Origin: Exiguobacterium acetylicum DSM 20416
Lineage (GTDB): Bacteria; Bacillota; Bacilli; Exiguobacteriales; Exiguobacteriaceae
Assembly (NCBI RefSeq): GCF_000702605.1
Contig: NZ_JNIR01000001.1
Span: 1,602,501-1,666,500 of the forward strand
DNA length: 64,000 bases
Reading direction: 5' to 3'
The notes beneath the pieces were generated by a model. The model did no database searches. It saw nothing but the letters and a program-made list of their open reading frames with translations, and was not told the origin of the DNA. The position numbers were made by a program, and so were the translations under genes. This document shows, in pieces, positions 47,248-55,549 of the stretch; positions within the stretch are counted from its first letter, which is position 1; every line of letters begins with the position of its first letter.

Positions 47248-47709
47248 ATGATTTTTCCGATTAACGGTAAAGTACGGCATCAGTTAACGATTGATCCGAC
47301 AGTCTGGATCTTTGATGAACGAAAGGTGGCAATCGAGAAAATCGGGCAACCAGCCGACACAAGTGAACAAGAAGCTTACTACGCGAAAATGGGGGCTGCG
47401 TGGGATAAAGGTATCATGGAAGGCAGTCGTACGGATCACAATCGTCCGATGACACGTGCTGAAAAAGAAGCCGCGCTTCAAGGGTCATTCGCGATGGCGC
47501 TTGCGCCGTTCATCCGGAATGCTGAACTCTTACCGGATGCGATCGCTATTCGTTTTGAAGGCGAAGAAACGGTTGAACTTCCACTTGAGCAACTCGACGA
47601 AGTGTATTTGCAGTTCTCACAAGACGGCAAAGTGTTAGCAGATGGACCCGTTCATTTGTTGCACGGACAACGGATCGTCAAATCCGTTCATACGGTTACC
47701 GTCATATAA
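47248..47709 (+). CDS. Conserved protein of unknown function next to ylaN/phoH
   Basis: A 153-residue soluble protein. It begins MIFPINGKVRHQLTIDPTVWIFDERKV and ends with beta-strand-like repeats. No catalytic motif is visible. Similar proteins sit next to phoH and ylaN in Bacillus and are sometimes labelled peptidyl-prolyl isomerase, a label the sequence does not support. AGGGGG precedes the ATG. It is convergent with phoH and has its own promoter and terminator. Confidence 0.8.
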   Translation: MIFPINGKVRHQLTIDPTVWIFDERKVAIEKIGQPADTSEQEAYYAKMGAAWDKGIMEGSRTDHNRPMTRAEKEAALQGSFAMALAPFIRNAELLPDAIAIRFEGEETVELPLEQLDEVYLQFSQDGKVLADGPVHLLHGQRIVKSVHTVTVI

Positions 47710-47711
47710 GG

Positions 47712-47749
47712 AAAACGTGGTGCGCCTGATTAGACGCACCACGTTTTTT
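47712..47749. terminator. Bidirectional terminator between the 47248 gene and phoH
   Basis: AAAACGTGGTGCG ... CGCACCACGTTTTTT, a 12-bp stem with a 10-nt loop, serving both convergent genes. Confidence 0.92.
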
Positions 47750-49065
47750 CATAGTAAATCGGCTGCGAGGCGCGCCAAGTTCGAGCGCTCCCCTTTGACG
47801 AGTTTGACGTGTCCCGTCATCTTCTCATTTTTGAGTCGTTCTACGGCGTAGGATAAACCATTGGAATACTCATCTAGATACGGATGATCAATCTGTTGCG
47901 GATCCCCGACTAACACGATTTTCGAGTTTTCACCGACACGTGTCAAAATCGTCTTCACTTCATGTTTCGTTAAATTCTGCGCTTCATCGATGATGATGAA
48001 TTGCCCCGGCATACTACGTCCCCGGATATACGTTAATGCTTCCAGTTGAATCGTCTTCATTCCAGCGAGAATGTTACCAAGTTCATCTCCTGATCCTGTA
48101 TTGAAGAGGTGTTCGAGGTTATCGTAGATGGGTTGCATCCACGGACGAAGCTTCTCTTCCATTTCACCCGGCAAGTAGCCGATATCGTTTCCCATCGGTA
48201 CGACGGGACGAGCAACGACCAATTTTTTATATTTATGCTCGTCTTCTACTTGCAAAAGACCCGCGGCGAGTGCGAGTAACGTTTTCCCGGTACCTGCCTT
48301 ACCAACGAGTGTTACAAGTGGTACATCGTCACGTAATAACAATTCAAATGCCATTCGTTGTTGGACGTTTCGTGGAATGACGCCCCAAACTTGATCGACA
48401 TCGATCGAAAGTGCCCGGATAATTGGCAGGTTCTGATCAACGACGGCGATGGCTGAAGCTTTCGACATGTTACTTTTTAAGATGACGAACTCATTCGGTT
48501 GCACTTTTTCTGGCAAGACATCAACCGAAAGCCGTTTATCCTGATAAAAGGCATCAATATATTCCTGATCGACAGTCACTTCGATAAATCCTGTATAAAG
48601 ACCGGTCAGATCAGCGATATGATCCGTCATATAATCTTCAGCGACTAATCCATACGCATCCGCTTTGACGCGGACTAAGATATCTTTTGAGACGAGAATG
48701 ACATCTCGTGGTGTCGCTTCAGTTTGTTGTTCACGGTGAATCGACCACGCCAGTTCAATAATCTTATTATCGTTTGATTCATGCGTAAACGGCGAACCTT
48801 CATGAATAGAATCTCCAATATCGACGCGAAGAATGCCGCCGTTTCCGAGTGGCACTCCCGCATGAAGCTGCCCCGTTTCTCGTAATTGGTCTAAGATGCG
48901 AGCTGTTTCTCGTGCATTACGTCCAACTTCATCCATGTTGCGTTTTTTTCCATCCAGTTCTTCTAGTACGATCGCTGGTATGACGACATCATGCTCCTGG
49001 AATTGAAAAAGAGAAAGTGGATCGTGAAGCATGACATTGGTATCAAGTACGTATATTTTTTTCAT
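47749..49065 (-). CDS. PIN domain plus PhoH-like ATPase
   Basis: Two-domain protein of 438 residues, of the PhoH2 type known as RNA helicase plus nuclease. The N-terminal PIN domain (about 1-140) has the acidic site in VLDTNVML (Asp 7) and in DNKIIELAW. The PhoH ATPase follows with Walker A GKAGTGKTLLA (about 255-265) and Walker B IIIDEAQN. It is the YlaK equivalent by position. GGGGCGAACG precedes the ATG. Confidence 0.92.
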   Translation of the reverse strand: MKKIYVLDTNVMLHDPLSLFQFQEHDVVIPAIVLEELDGKKRNMDEVGRNARETARILDQLRETGQLHAGVPLGNGGILRVDIGDSIHEGSPFTHESNDNKIIELAWSIHREQQTEATPRDVILVSKDILVRVKADAYGLVAEDYMTDHIADLTGLYTGFIEVTVDQEYIDAFYQDKRLSVDVLPEKVQPNEFVILKSNMSKASAIAVVDQNLPIIRALSIDVDQVWGVIPRNVQQRMAFELLLRDDVPLVTLVGKAGTGKTLLALAAGLLQVEDEHKYKKLVVARPVVPMGNDIGYLPGEMEEKLRPWMQPIYDNLEHLFNTGSGDELGNILAGMKTIQLEALTYIRGRSMPGQFIIIDEAQNLTKHEVKTILTRVGENSKIVLVGDPQQIDHPYLDEYSNGLSYAVERLKNEKMTGHVKLVKGERSNLARLAADLL

Positions 49066-49105
49066 TCCATCGTTCGCCCCTTTAGAGTCGAGTTTGTGAT
49101 GAATG

Positions 49106-49558
49106 TTACGCTTTTAGGATGCGATGAACGAGTTGATCTAACCGTTCGGCTGCCTGTTCATCGTATGTTTTTTCAATAGTCGGTCGTTGTGTGACAGCTG
49201 CTCCGTAAAACAAGATGTCACGTACCTCCTCAACGCGTCCCTCATAAAAAGCGAGTGGTAACGGAAGGTCTTCTTGTGGCGTAATCGCCTTGACGTCCGT
49301 ACACGTTAAGCTGTACGTCGACTGATCAGCAAAAAAGATCAACGTGAAGACCGGATGCTCTCGTAATGTTTTAACGAGATGAGAATCTGCTTCGATTGCA
49401 AAACGAACCGTTTGCGAATCCGTCGCATGTACCCAACTGATTGCATGTGTGATGGGCCAATGTTTGGATTGATCATGCGTAATCAAAAAAACGAGTGGTA
49501 ATTGCGATAATGCTTCTAGTTGACCTGAGTTGAGCTGTTGTTCAACTTTATTTGCCAT
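49106..49558 (-). CDS. Pyridoxamine 5'-phosphate oxidase-like split-barrel protein
   Basis: A 150-residue protein with the flavin-reductase-like split-barrel pattern: a long N-terminal strand (LPLVFLITHD...HWPITHAISWVHA), TVRFAIEADSHLVKTLREHPVFTLIFF, then VEEVRDILFYGAAVTQRPTIEKTYD. Members bind FMN, F420 or heme, and the ligand cannot be told here. AGAGGGGGTGA precedes the ATG. It is transcribed in the same direction as phoH downstream, with a 40-nt gap. Confidence 0.8.
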   Translation of the reverse strand: MANKVEQQLNSGQLEALSQLPLVFLITHDQSKHWPITHAISWVHATDSQTVRFAIEADSHLVKTLREHPVFTLIFFADQSTYSLTCTDVKAITPQEDLPLPLAFYEGRVEEVRDILFYGAAVTQRPTIEKTYDEQAAERLDQLVHRILKA

Positions 49559-49643
49559 GACATCACCCCCTCTGCGACTTAGTGATGATATTTCGAGATA
49601 TACTTCTCGTTTCCCTTTTTTACATCTGAATAATCTTCTAATA

Positions 49644-49652
49644 TGATATACT
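49644..49652 (+). promoter_or_regulatory. Extended -10 promoter of the ylaI-like gene
   Basis: TGATATACT matches the TGN-TATACT extended -10 pattern, 24 nt before the ATG at 49676. No strong -35 is seen. Confidence 0.55.
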
Positions 49653-49675
49653 AAGAAAAAAAGGGAGGACCTGAC

Positions 49676-49879
49676 ATGCGAGTGAAATGTACGATTTGCG
49701 ATAAGCGTGAAACGATTGATGATTGGTCCTTCACGGCGAAGCGATTACGCAATAAACCTGTTCGTGTCCATATCTGTGATGAGTGTCGATCACGCGTAGA
49801 AGAACGGACACTTGAACGCCACGCTTCTGGACAATTCCATTTATACCCGACTTGGGAAACAAAACGAAAACACTGGTAA
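49676..49879 (+). CDS. YlaI-like small zinc-ribbon protein (DUF2197)
   Basis: A 67-residue protein with two CxxC pairs (CTICDK near residue 5 and CDECRSR near residue 38), which likely bind one zinc. The family core KRLRNKPVRVHICDECRSRVEERT is clear. Function unknown. AAGGGAGG precedes the ATG. It is a single gene with its own promoter and a bidirectional terminator. Confidence 0.85.
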   Translation: MRVKCTICDKRETIDDWSFTAKRLRNKPVRVHICDECRSRVEERTLERHASGQFHLYPTWETKRKHW

Positions 49880-49881
49880 AC

Positions 49882-49919
49882 AAAAGGTCTGCGGGAAAAT
49901 TCCCTGACAGACCTTTTAT
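49882..49919. terminator. Bidirectional terminator after the ylaI-like gene
   Basis: AAAAGGTCTG-C-GGGAA ... TTCCC-TGA-CAGACCTTTT, with short T/A runs on both sides, for convergent genes. Confidence 0.85.
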
Positions 49920-49922
49920 TGT

Positions 49923-51017
49923 TCATCGATTGATTCGAACGAGTCGATCATCATCTGCCGATGGATTCCCTCTTCCGTCCGTATTATTTGTAATATAGTA
50001 AATCGATGTCTCGTCAATCCAGACATCTCGAATCCGACCTTGGTTTTCGACAACCGTCTTGACTTGCTTCGTCTCTAAATCAATCGTTTGTAATCGCTGT
50101 CCGACAAGTGTTGCAAAATACAGTGTATTCTCTGCTGTTGCCACTCCACTTGGTGCAACAGATTGTTCTCCTACTTCATACCACGGCGTCACCAGTCCTT
50201 CAGCTTGTTCTTTCCCTTCAATCGTCGGCCATCCATAATTCTTTTGTTCGATTCGGTTGATTTCATCGTGCCCACTTTGTCCATGTTCGCTTGCATACAG
50301 TTGATCATCGACGAAAACAAGTCCTTGTGGATTCCGGTGACCGAGACTGTAGACGTATCCTTTTTGATTCCCCTCGAACGGTTTCCCTTCAGATGTGATG
50401 CGTAAAATCTTTCCTGCCAACGAATCAATGTCTTGCGCCAGTTCGGGATTCGCTGCGTCTCCTGCTGTGACGTAGAGTGCGCCCTCTGGTCCCCACTCCA
50501 GCCGTCCCCCGTTATGAATCGTAGCTCCGGGAATATCATCGAGTAAGACACGTTCTTCCGTCCACTGGTCGCCCTCTTCTTTTATCGCGATGACGCGATT
50601 CGTCGCTTGTCCTTGTTTGGCGTACGTATGGTAGACGTATGCTGTCTTATTGTCCTTAAAATCAGGATCGAGTACCATCCCAAGCAATCCACCTTCTCCT
50701 TCAGCGAGGATATCCTCTTTCAGCTGAAGGCGCATCCGTTCATAATCATCTTGTTCTCCTTTGACAATCGTTCCTTCACGTTCCGTGATGTAAAATACCT
50801 CTCCTTCTCGGACGATATTCCACGGAGCGTTTAGCTCTTTAAATACGACGCCTTCTTGCGCTTGAGATGATTGCGTCGCTTCTTGATCACCTGAATCCTG
50901 TTGATTGTTTTCTTGTGTCGTCTGATTCGTTTCCTCTGTTGACGATTCTTCTGACGTTTGCGTACAGCCCATCAGAATACCCGTTAACAGTAGGGGTATG
51001 ACATACCTTATTTTCAC
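49923..51017 (-). CDS. PQQ-dependent sugar dehydrogenase-like lipoprotein
   Basis: Soluble glucose/sorbosone dehydrogenase family, anchored outside the cell. The 364-residue protein has a lipoprotein signal ending LMGC (Cys about 18), a Ser/Thr/Glu/Gln-rich linker (about 20-55) and a six-bladed beta-propeller with family segments LGMVLDPDFKDNKTAYVYHTY, IHNGGRLEWGPEGALYVTAGD, SLGHRNPQGL and EHGQSGHDEINRI. The sugar is unknown, and the host may lack its own PQQ. GTG start with AAAAGGGGGAG upstream. LspA at 3597 would process it. Confidence 0.88.
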   Translation of the reverse strand: MKIRYVIPLLLTGILMGCTQTSEESSTEETNQTTQENNQQDSGDQEATQSSQAQEGVVFKELNAPWNIVREGEVFYITEREGTIVKGEQDDYERMRLQLKEDILAEGEGGLLGMVLDPDFKDNKTAYVYHTYAKQGQATNRVIAIKEEGDQWTEERVLLDDIPGATIHNGGRLEWGPEGALYVTAGDAANPELAQDIDSLAGKILRITSEGKPFEGNQKGYVYSLGHRNPQGLVFVDDQLYASEHGQSGHDEINRIEQKNYGWPTIEGKEQAEGLVTPWYEVGEQSVAPSGVATAENTLYFATLVGQRLQTIDLETKQVKTVVENQGRIRDVWIDETSIYYITNNTDGRGNPSADDDRLVRINR

Positions 51018-51082
51018 TGTTTTCTCCCCCTTTTAGTATCATTGTTCCCGCTCCGCTTTAAATCATGCATCTGAATTGGCTC

Positions 51083-51120
51083 AAAAAAAAGAACGAACCT
51101 CCGAAGAGATTCGTTCTTTT
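51083..51120. terminator. Bidirectional-looking terminator after the ylaH-like gene
   Basis: The minus strand has AAGAACGAATCTC-TTCG-GAGGTTCGTTCTTTTTTTT, ending the typA/ylaH-like transcript just before the sugar dehydrogenase gene. Confidence 0.88.
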
Positions 51121-51139
51121 GATTCATGACACGCTTCCG

Positions 51140-51493
51140 TCAAGAAGCTGTCCGTTCACGTTCACGCTTGACCATCCACATCCGGAAGCGATAAATACCA
51201 AGTACGAAGACCATCGCAAGAAGTACTTCAGGAATCGGCCATGTCCAGAAGACAAGCGTCAATGCTGCCGAGAAGACGGCGAGCAAGAGATAGACGATCA
51301 GTGATTTCCACCATGCCAGTTCCTTAGCAAATCCTAACTTAAAGACGACAAGCGTCAAAATGACAACGGTAATCATTAAAGGATAAAATCCCGCTTCGAT
51401 GTTATTCGGATCACTTCCGATACCGAGAAGTTTCGCGATGAACGGAATATCGTATTTCGAGAAATCAGAAGCAACGGCAGCTTGTGCATTCAT
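51140..51493 (-). CDS. YlaH-like membrane protein
   Basis: A 117-residue protein with three hydrophobic segments (about 35-55, 62-80 and 84-103) and a basic C-terminus (RMWMVKRERERT). Function unknown. The YlaH label rests on size, layout and position directly after typA (26-nt gap), as in Bacillus. The ATG at 51493 is chosen over an upstream in-frame codon because AGGGGGA is 7 nt before it. Confidence 0.78.
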   Translation of the reverse strand: MNAQAAVASDFSKYDIPFIAKLLGIGSDPNNIEAGFYPLMITVVILTLVVFKLGFAKELAWWKSLIVYLLLAVFSAALTLVFWTWPIPEVLLAMVFVLGIYRFRMWMVKRERERTAS

Positions 51494-51519
51494 TGCCAGT
51501 CCCCCTATTCGTTCAAGAC

Positions 51520-53367
51520 TCAATCTTTACCTAGACGACGACGTTTTTCTTGCTTTTCACGTTCGTTCTTGTTCAAGACTTGTTTACGGAGACGAACCGA
51601 TTGTGGTGTGATTTCACAGTACTCATCTTCGTTCAAGAATGTCAACGACTCTTCAAGTGAGAAGACACGTGGACGTTTAAGAACGTTCGTTGAATCTTTT
51701 GCAGATGCACGCATGTTCGTTAATTGTTTTGCTTTAACGACGTTGACAGCGAGATCGACATCACGGTTACATTCGCCGATGATCATACCTTCGTATACTT
51801 CGATACCAGGCTCGATGAAGATCGTTCCGCGGTCTTCAAGAGCTGAGATCGCGTAAGCAGTTGCTTTACCTGTTTCGATTGAGACCATAACTCCACTGCG
51901 ACGTCCACCGATATCCGCTTGGATGAACGGACGGTATTCTTCGAATGTGTGGTTCATGATTCCGTATCCGCGTGTAGCAGAAAGGAATTCGTTACGGTAA
52001 CCAATCAAACCACGTGAAGGAACGATGAATTCCATTTTCGTTTGACCGTTGTCCATTGTTTGCATGTTCGTCAATTCACCTTTACGGAGACCGATCGATT
52101 CCATGACAGAACCTGTGTACTCTTCTGGTGTATCGATGACGACGCGTTCGAATGGCTCGACTTTGACGCCTTCTTCTTCTTTGATGATAACTTGCGGTTT
52201 TGATACTTGGATTTCGTATCCTTCACGGCGCATGTTTTCGATCAAGATCCCGAGGTGAAGTTCCCCACGACCAGAAACGATCCAGCGGTCCGGTGAGTCC
52301 GTGTTTTCGATGCGAAGTGAAACGTCTGTTTCGAGTTCTTTTTCAAGACGCTCTTCGATTTTACGTGAAGTAACGAGATCCCCTTCACGACCAGCGAATG
52401 GCGAGTTGTTGACGATGAATGTCATTTGAAGCGTTGGCTCATCGATACGTAATAATGGGAGTGGATCAACGTGTGAAGTCGGGCAAACCGTCTCACCGAC
52501 GTTGATATCTTCCATACCAGCGATCGCGATCAAATCTCCAGCTTTTGCTGTTTCGATTTCGACACGTTTTAGACCGAAGTAACCGAACAACTTCGTAACA
52601 CGGAAGTTCTTCGTTGAGCCGTCAAGTTTCGAAAGCGAAACGCTATCGCCAACTTTGATTTCTCCACGGAAGACACGACCGACACCGATCCGTCCGAGGT
52701 AGTTATCATAGTCAAGCATCGTCACTTGGAACTGAAGCGGCTCCATTGTGTTATCGACAGGTGCTGGTGTGTGCTCAAGAATCAAATCAAGAACGTTCGT
52801 GATTGTATCTTCTTGTTTTTCTAATTCAGGTTCAAATGAACTTGAGCCGTTGACTGCCGATGCATAAACGACTGGGAATTCGAGTTGATCTTCGTCAGCT
52901 CCGAGGTCGATCAAGAGATCAACGACTTCGTCGACGACTTCAAGAGGACGGACCATCGGTTTGTCGATTTTGTTGACGACGACGATTGGTTGAAGTCCTT
53001 GCTCGAGTGCTTTTTTCAAAACGAAACGTGTTTGTGGCATACAGCCTTCACGTGCATCGACGACGAGGATGACGCCATCAACCATACGCATGATCCGCTC
53101 AACTTCTCCACCGAAATCGGCGTGTCCTGGCGTATCAACGATGTTGATGCGTGTGTTCTTGTAGTCAATTGCAGTGTTTTTCGCAAGAATCGTGATTCCA
53201 CGTTCCCGCTCGATGTCATTTGAGTCCATTGCGCGTTCTTCGACTTGTTCGTTCGTACGGAACGTACCAGACTGTTTTAAAAGCTCATCGACTAATGTTG
53301 TTTTACCATGGTCAACGTGGGCGATGATCGCAACGTTGCGTAAATCATTTCGTACTAATGTTGTCAT
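51520..53367 (-). CDS. typA: Translational GTPase TypA/BipA
   Basis: Ribosome-associated GTPase for 50S assembly and stress growth. The 615-residue protein has G1 [10 protein letters not shown] (about 14-23), G3 DTPGHADF, G4 NKID and the EF-G-like domains. The C-terminal domain has [20 protein letters not shown] and [16 protein letters not shown]. The ATG at 53367 ([11 protein letters not shown]) is the family start; the frame is open to 53391. A probable promoter lies at 53429-53459. Confidence 0.97.
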   Translation of the reverse strand: MTTLVRNDLRNVAIIAHVDHGKTTLVDELLKQSGTFRTNEQVEERAMDSNDIERERGITILAKNTAIDYKNTRINIVDTPGHADFGGEVERIMRMVDGVILVVDAREGCMPQTRFVLKKALEQGLQPIVVVNKIDKPMVRPLEVVDEVVDLLIDLGADEDQLEFPVVYASAVNGSSSFEPELEKQEDTITNVLDLILEHTPAPVDNTMEPLQFQVTMLDYDNYLGRIGVGRVFRGEIKVGDSVSLSKLDGSTKNFRVTKLFGYFGLKRVEIETAKAGDLIAIAGMEDINVGETVCPTSHVDPLPLLRIDEPTLQMTFIVNNSPFAGREGDLVTSRKIEERLEKELETDVSLRIENTDSPDRWIVSGRGELHLGILIENMRREGYEIQVSKPQVIIKEEEGVKVEPFERVVIDTPEEYTGSVMESIGLRKGELTNMQTMDNGQTKMEFIVPSRGLIGYRNEFLSATRGYGIMNHTFEEYRPFIQADIGGRRSGVMVSIETGKATAYAISALEDRGTIFIEPGIEVYEGMIIGECNRDVDLAVNVVKAKQLTNMRASAKDSTNVLKRPRVFSLEESLTFLNEDEYCEITPQSVRLRKQVLNKNEREKQEKRRRLGKD

Positions 53368-53428
53368 AGGTGTGTACCTCTTTCTATTCATTTAAATAAA
53401 TCTTATCATACTTTCGGTCAACTTTAAG

Positions 53429-53459
53429 AGTATAGCACAGGTAGAGTCCTAATTGGCAA
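53429..53459 (-). promoter_or_regulatory. Probable promoter of typA
   Basis: The minus strand has TTGCCA, a 19-nt spacer and TGC-TATACT, an extended -10. The spacer is long, so the extended -10 probably dominates. Confidence 0.5.
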
Positions 53460-53489
53460 TGACTAAGATTCGACATCACTCCGAAAGCC

Positions 53490-53518
53490 TTTTCATTATC
53501 CTTCATTCACGCTACACT
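53490..53518 (+). promoter_or_regulatory. Possible promoter of the 53552 gene
   Basis: TTTTCA, a 17-nt spacer and TACACT, 33 nt before the ATG. Confidence 0.45.
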
Positions 53519-53551
53519 GTTAACGTACTCACGGGTAGAGGGGGAAAAAAC

Positions 53552-53722
53552 ATGCGTCTGCTATTTTTATTACTCGCTATGCTTGCCGTAGGATCCATGG
53601 CAGCCATCGGCATCTTCATCGCGGAACAAAACGTTCCGATGACGATTGCTTCTGTCATCTTGATGATTGTTGCGATGGGTGCTGGGTTCGTCTTAAAGGC
53701 ACGTTTACGAAAACAAGCATGA
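53552..53722 (+). CDS. Small two-span membrane protein (YlaF-like)
   Basis: A 56-residue protein that is almost all membrane: spans at about 2-22 and 28-48, ending LKARLRKQA. The YlaF-like (DUF5325) label comes from its size and its place next to typA; function unknown. The ATG at 53552 follows AGAGGGGGA, and the longer upstream open frame has no ribosome-binding site. Confidence 0.75.
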   Translation: MRLLFLLLAMLAVGSMAAIGIFIAEQNVPMTIASVILMIVAMGAGFVLKARLRKQA

Positions 53723-53725
53723 CCG

Positions 53726-53764
53726 AAAAGGTTCCTTTCGTTTAAAACGAAAGAAACCTTTTTT
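53726..53764. terminator. Bidirectional terminator between the 53552 gene and suhB
   Basis: AAAAGGTTCCTTTCGTTT-AAAACGAAAGAAACCTTTTTT, a long stem with T/A runs on both sides. Confidence 0.9.
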
Positions 53765-54549
53765 CAATCTTCTTGTGTTTGTACGAATGTCAAAACATCT
53801 TTAACGAACGTCTGGCTCCCTGCTAGCACACTCGTTTGTTCGAGAAATGACATCGATTCACCTGTGATCGTTCCGACACGCCCACCGACCTCTTCAATCA
53901 ATAACTGACCGGCTGCGTAATCCCAAGGCATATTACGCATCGTGATATACCCATCAACACGTCCTGCAGCTGTCCATGCAAGTTCAAGTGATGCTGCACC
54001 GATCGCTCGCACTCCGACGGCATGTCGCACGAGTGGTGCAAGACGATCCGTATTGATCCGACGATTTGGTGTCACCCAGGTCGCATTCATACAGATGATT
54101 GCTTCTTTAACACTCCGCTCCTCGATTTGTGGTAATCGTATGCCGTTTTGATAAGCACCATGCCCTTTGATGACATGGAACAACTCGTCAGCCATGACGT
54201 CGTAAACGAAACCATAACGTAACTCACCATCTATCATGATCGCGATCGAGATGGCAAACATTCGTTTTTGACGAATGAAGTTCATCGTTCCATCAATCGG
54301 ATCAACGAACCAGATCGTGCCTTCGAGTGTATCAGGTCGAGCGATTCGTCCCTCTTCCCCATAAATATGATGATTCGGATAGCGATCTAAAATACCTTGA
54401 ATCAATAAATCCTCGACGGCTTGATCAATCTCCGTCACTAAATCACTTTTTCCGGTTTTTTGTTCGACGTGATACGAACCATCAATTTTTTCGCGAATGT
54501 ACTTTCCCGCTCGTTTGATCAAATCTATCGCATCCAACTCAATCTGCAT
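53764..54549 (-). CDS. Inositol monophosphatase family protein
   Basis: Mg-dependent phosphatase of 261 residues with the three metal motifs: GEEG (about 68), DPIDGTMNF (about 83-91) and the C-terminal WDYAAGQLLIEEVGG (about 209-223). The substrate may be inositol phosphate or another sugar phosphate; B. subtilis YktC is the equivalent. AAGGAGTGA precedes the ATG. It lies between typA and the yktA-like gene, as in Bacillus. Confidence 0.92.
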   Translation of the reverse strand: MQIELDAIDLIKRAGKYIREKIDGSYHVEQKTGKSDLVTEIDQAVEDLLIQGILDRYPNHHIYGEEGRIARPDTLEGTIWFVDPIDGTMNFIRQKRMFAISIAIMIDGELRYGFVYDVMADELFHVIKGHGAYQNGIRLPQIEERSVKEAIICMNATWVTPNRRINTDRLAPLVRHAVGVRAIGAASLELAWTAAGRVDGYITMRNMPWDYAAGQLLIEEVGGRVGTITGESMSFLEQTSVLAGSQTFVKDVLTFVQTQED

Positions 54550-54594
54550 TTGAGTTCACTCCTTCATCGTTGTTTCCAGCTTCTTCTATAGTAA

Positions 54595-54628
54595 CAAAAA
54601 AAGAAAACCAGCGAACAGTTCGCTGGTT
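54595..54628 (-). terminator. Intrinsic terminator before suhB-like gene
   Basis: The minus strand has AACCAGCGAA-CTG-TTCGCTGGTT followed by TTCTTTTTTT. It ends the short 54674 gene. Confidence 0.88.
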
Positions 54629-54673
54629 GAAGAGTTGATATTTTATTATAAGGTAGAGATCGGAACGTTGAAA

Positions 54674-54862
54674 TCAAGCTTCAAGACGTACCATCTCTTG
54701 ACGATATTTTTCGAGGCGCTCTTTACTTGCGCCAACAGCTTCTGCGTCACTTGCCACCATCGCATCGTGTAATGTAGCAAGCTCATAATCGATTTCGAGA
54801 CGCAATACAGGAATGCGTTTTTCTGCATCTTTTCTCTTGTATGCTTCTATCACTTGTTTCAC
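54674..54862 (-). CDS. Small charged protein of unknown function
   Basis: A 62-residue protein that I do not recognise, almost entirely helical and highly charged (KQVIEAYKRKDAEKR ... KERLEKYRQEMVRLEA), so probably a small helical hairpin or coiled coil. The GTG at 54862 is 10 nt after AAGGAG. It has a terminator directly downstream and a 280-nt non-coding stretch upstream, so it is probably a single-gene transcript. Confidence 0.65.
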   Translation of the reverse strand: MKQVIEAYKRKDAEKRIPVLRLEIDYELATLHDAMVASDAEAVGASKERLEKYRQEMVRLEA

Positions 54863-55094
54863 AGTAACCACACTCCTTCGCGGGATAAACAGAGGTTTAA
54901 CTTGTCAGACAATTGCGACTTATTAGTGGATTGAATCTATAATAGTACGATTCAACTTAGATGTAAAGCATCTAATTTTAAAAAATACAGTTTCACATAT
55001 TTGTAAGGTCAACGTCTTGTATGTAGTATATAGCCGCTTCCTTTCCACTTTAAACAAATGTTGATCATTTCCCGCACATTTCCAGTCGGATTAA
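54863..55094. other. AT-rich non-coding stretch before the 54674 gene
   Basis: About 230 nt with no convincing reading frame. The left half probably holds the promoter of the 54674 gene (TATAATAGTACG-like sequence near 54940 on either strand), but I cannot place both boxes. No hairpin stands out. Confidence 0.4.
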
Positions 55095-55134
55095 AAGATA
55101 AGACTCCCACGCGTTCGCACGGGAGTCTTATCTT
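55095..55134 (-). terminator. Intrinsic terminator after the yktA-like gene
   Basis: The minus strand has AAGATAAGACTCCC ... GGGAGTCTTATCTTTTAATC, a 14-bp stem with a 12-nt loop. Confidence 0.85.
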
Positions 55135-55144
55135 CATGGTCTAA

Positions 55145-55417
55145 TTATTTCTTCATACGAACGATTGATTCTTCTTGACGTTTCGCCTGCTGCATCGTCC
55201 GATAACTCGAGCAACCTGTCTCTTCCGCATAAAACTGATCCCATTGCTTCTCCTCGGATTTCGAGGTGACGATCTGTTTGAATTCACGATATGCTTCGAG
55301 CAACCGCTGTCGTTCAACGCCTGATTCATACGCTTGTTCGACTAAATTAAAGAAGTCGATGACTTTCACGATTTCTTCAGTCGACCAATCGGAATTGAGC
55401 GGATAATTCAATGCCAT
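55145..55417 (-). CDS. UPF0223 family protein (YktA-like)
   Basis: A 90-residue helical protein. The family pattern is YPLNSDWSTEEIVKVIDFFNLVEQAYESGVERQRLLEAYREFKQIVTSKSEEKQWDQFYAEETGCSSYRTMQQAK (split across the protein). It is a small cytosolic protein of unknown function. The start is MALNYPLN at 55417, with an ATG one codon earlier; AAAGGAAG lies upstream. It stands before the inositol monophosphatase-like gene, as in Bacillus. Confidence 0.82.
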   Translation of the reverse strand: MALNYPLNSDWSTEEIVKVIDFFNLVEQAYESGVERQRLLEAYREFKQIVTSKSEEKQWDQFYAEETGCSSYRTMQQAKRQEESIVRMKK

Positions 55418-55474
55418 CATTCCCACTTCCTTTCTGCACTTTTCTATTTTACACGGAAAAGAAGCATAAAACAG

Positions 55475-55502
55475 TTGCAACCGTCCGAAAACTTGTTATA
55501 GT
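55475..55502 (+). promoter_or_regulatory. Probable promoter of speA
   Basis: TTGCAA, a 16-nt spacer and TATAGT, 48 nt before the GTG start at 55550. Confidence 0.6.
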
Positions 55503-55549
55503 TAGCTTGTTTGATTGTATTTTTATTCGGTTTTAAGGGGGGAAATCTG

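Noticed and set aside
47248-47709. Peptidyl-prolyl isomerase function for the 47248 gene
   Set aside because: The label is sometimes seen on similar proteins, but no cyclophilin, FKBP or parvulin motif is visible.
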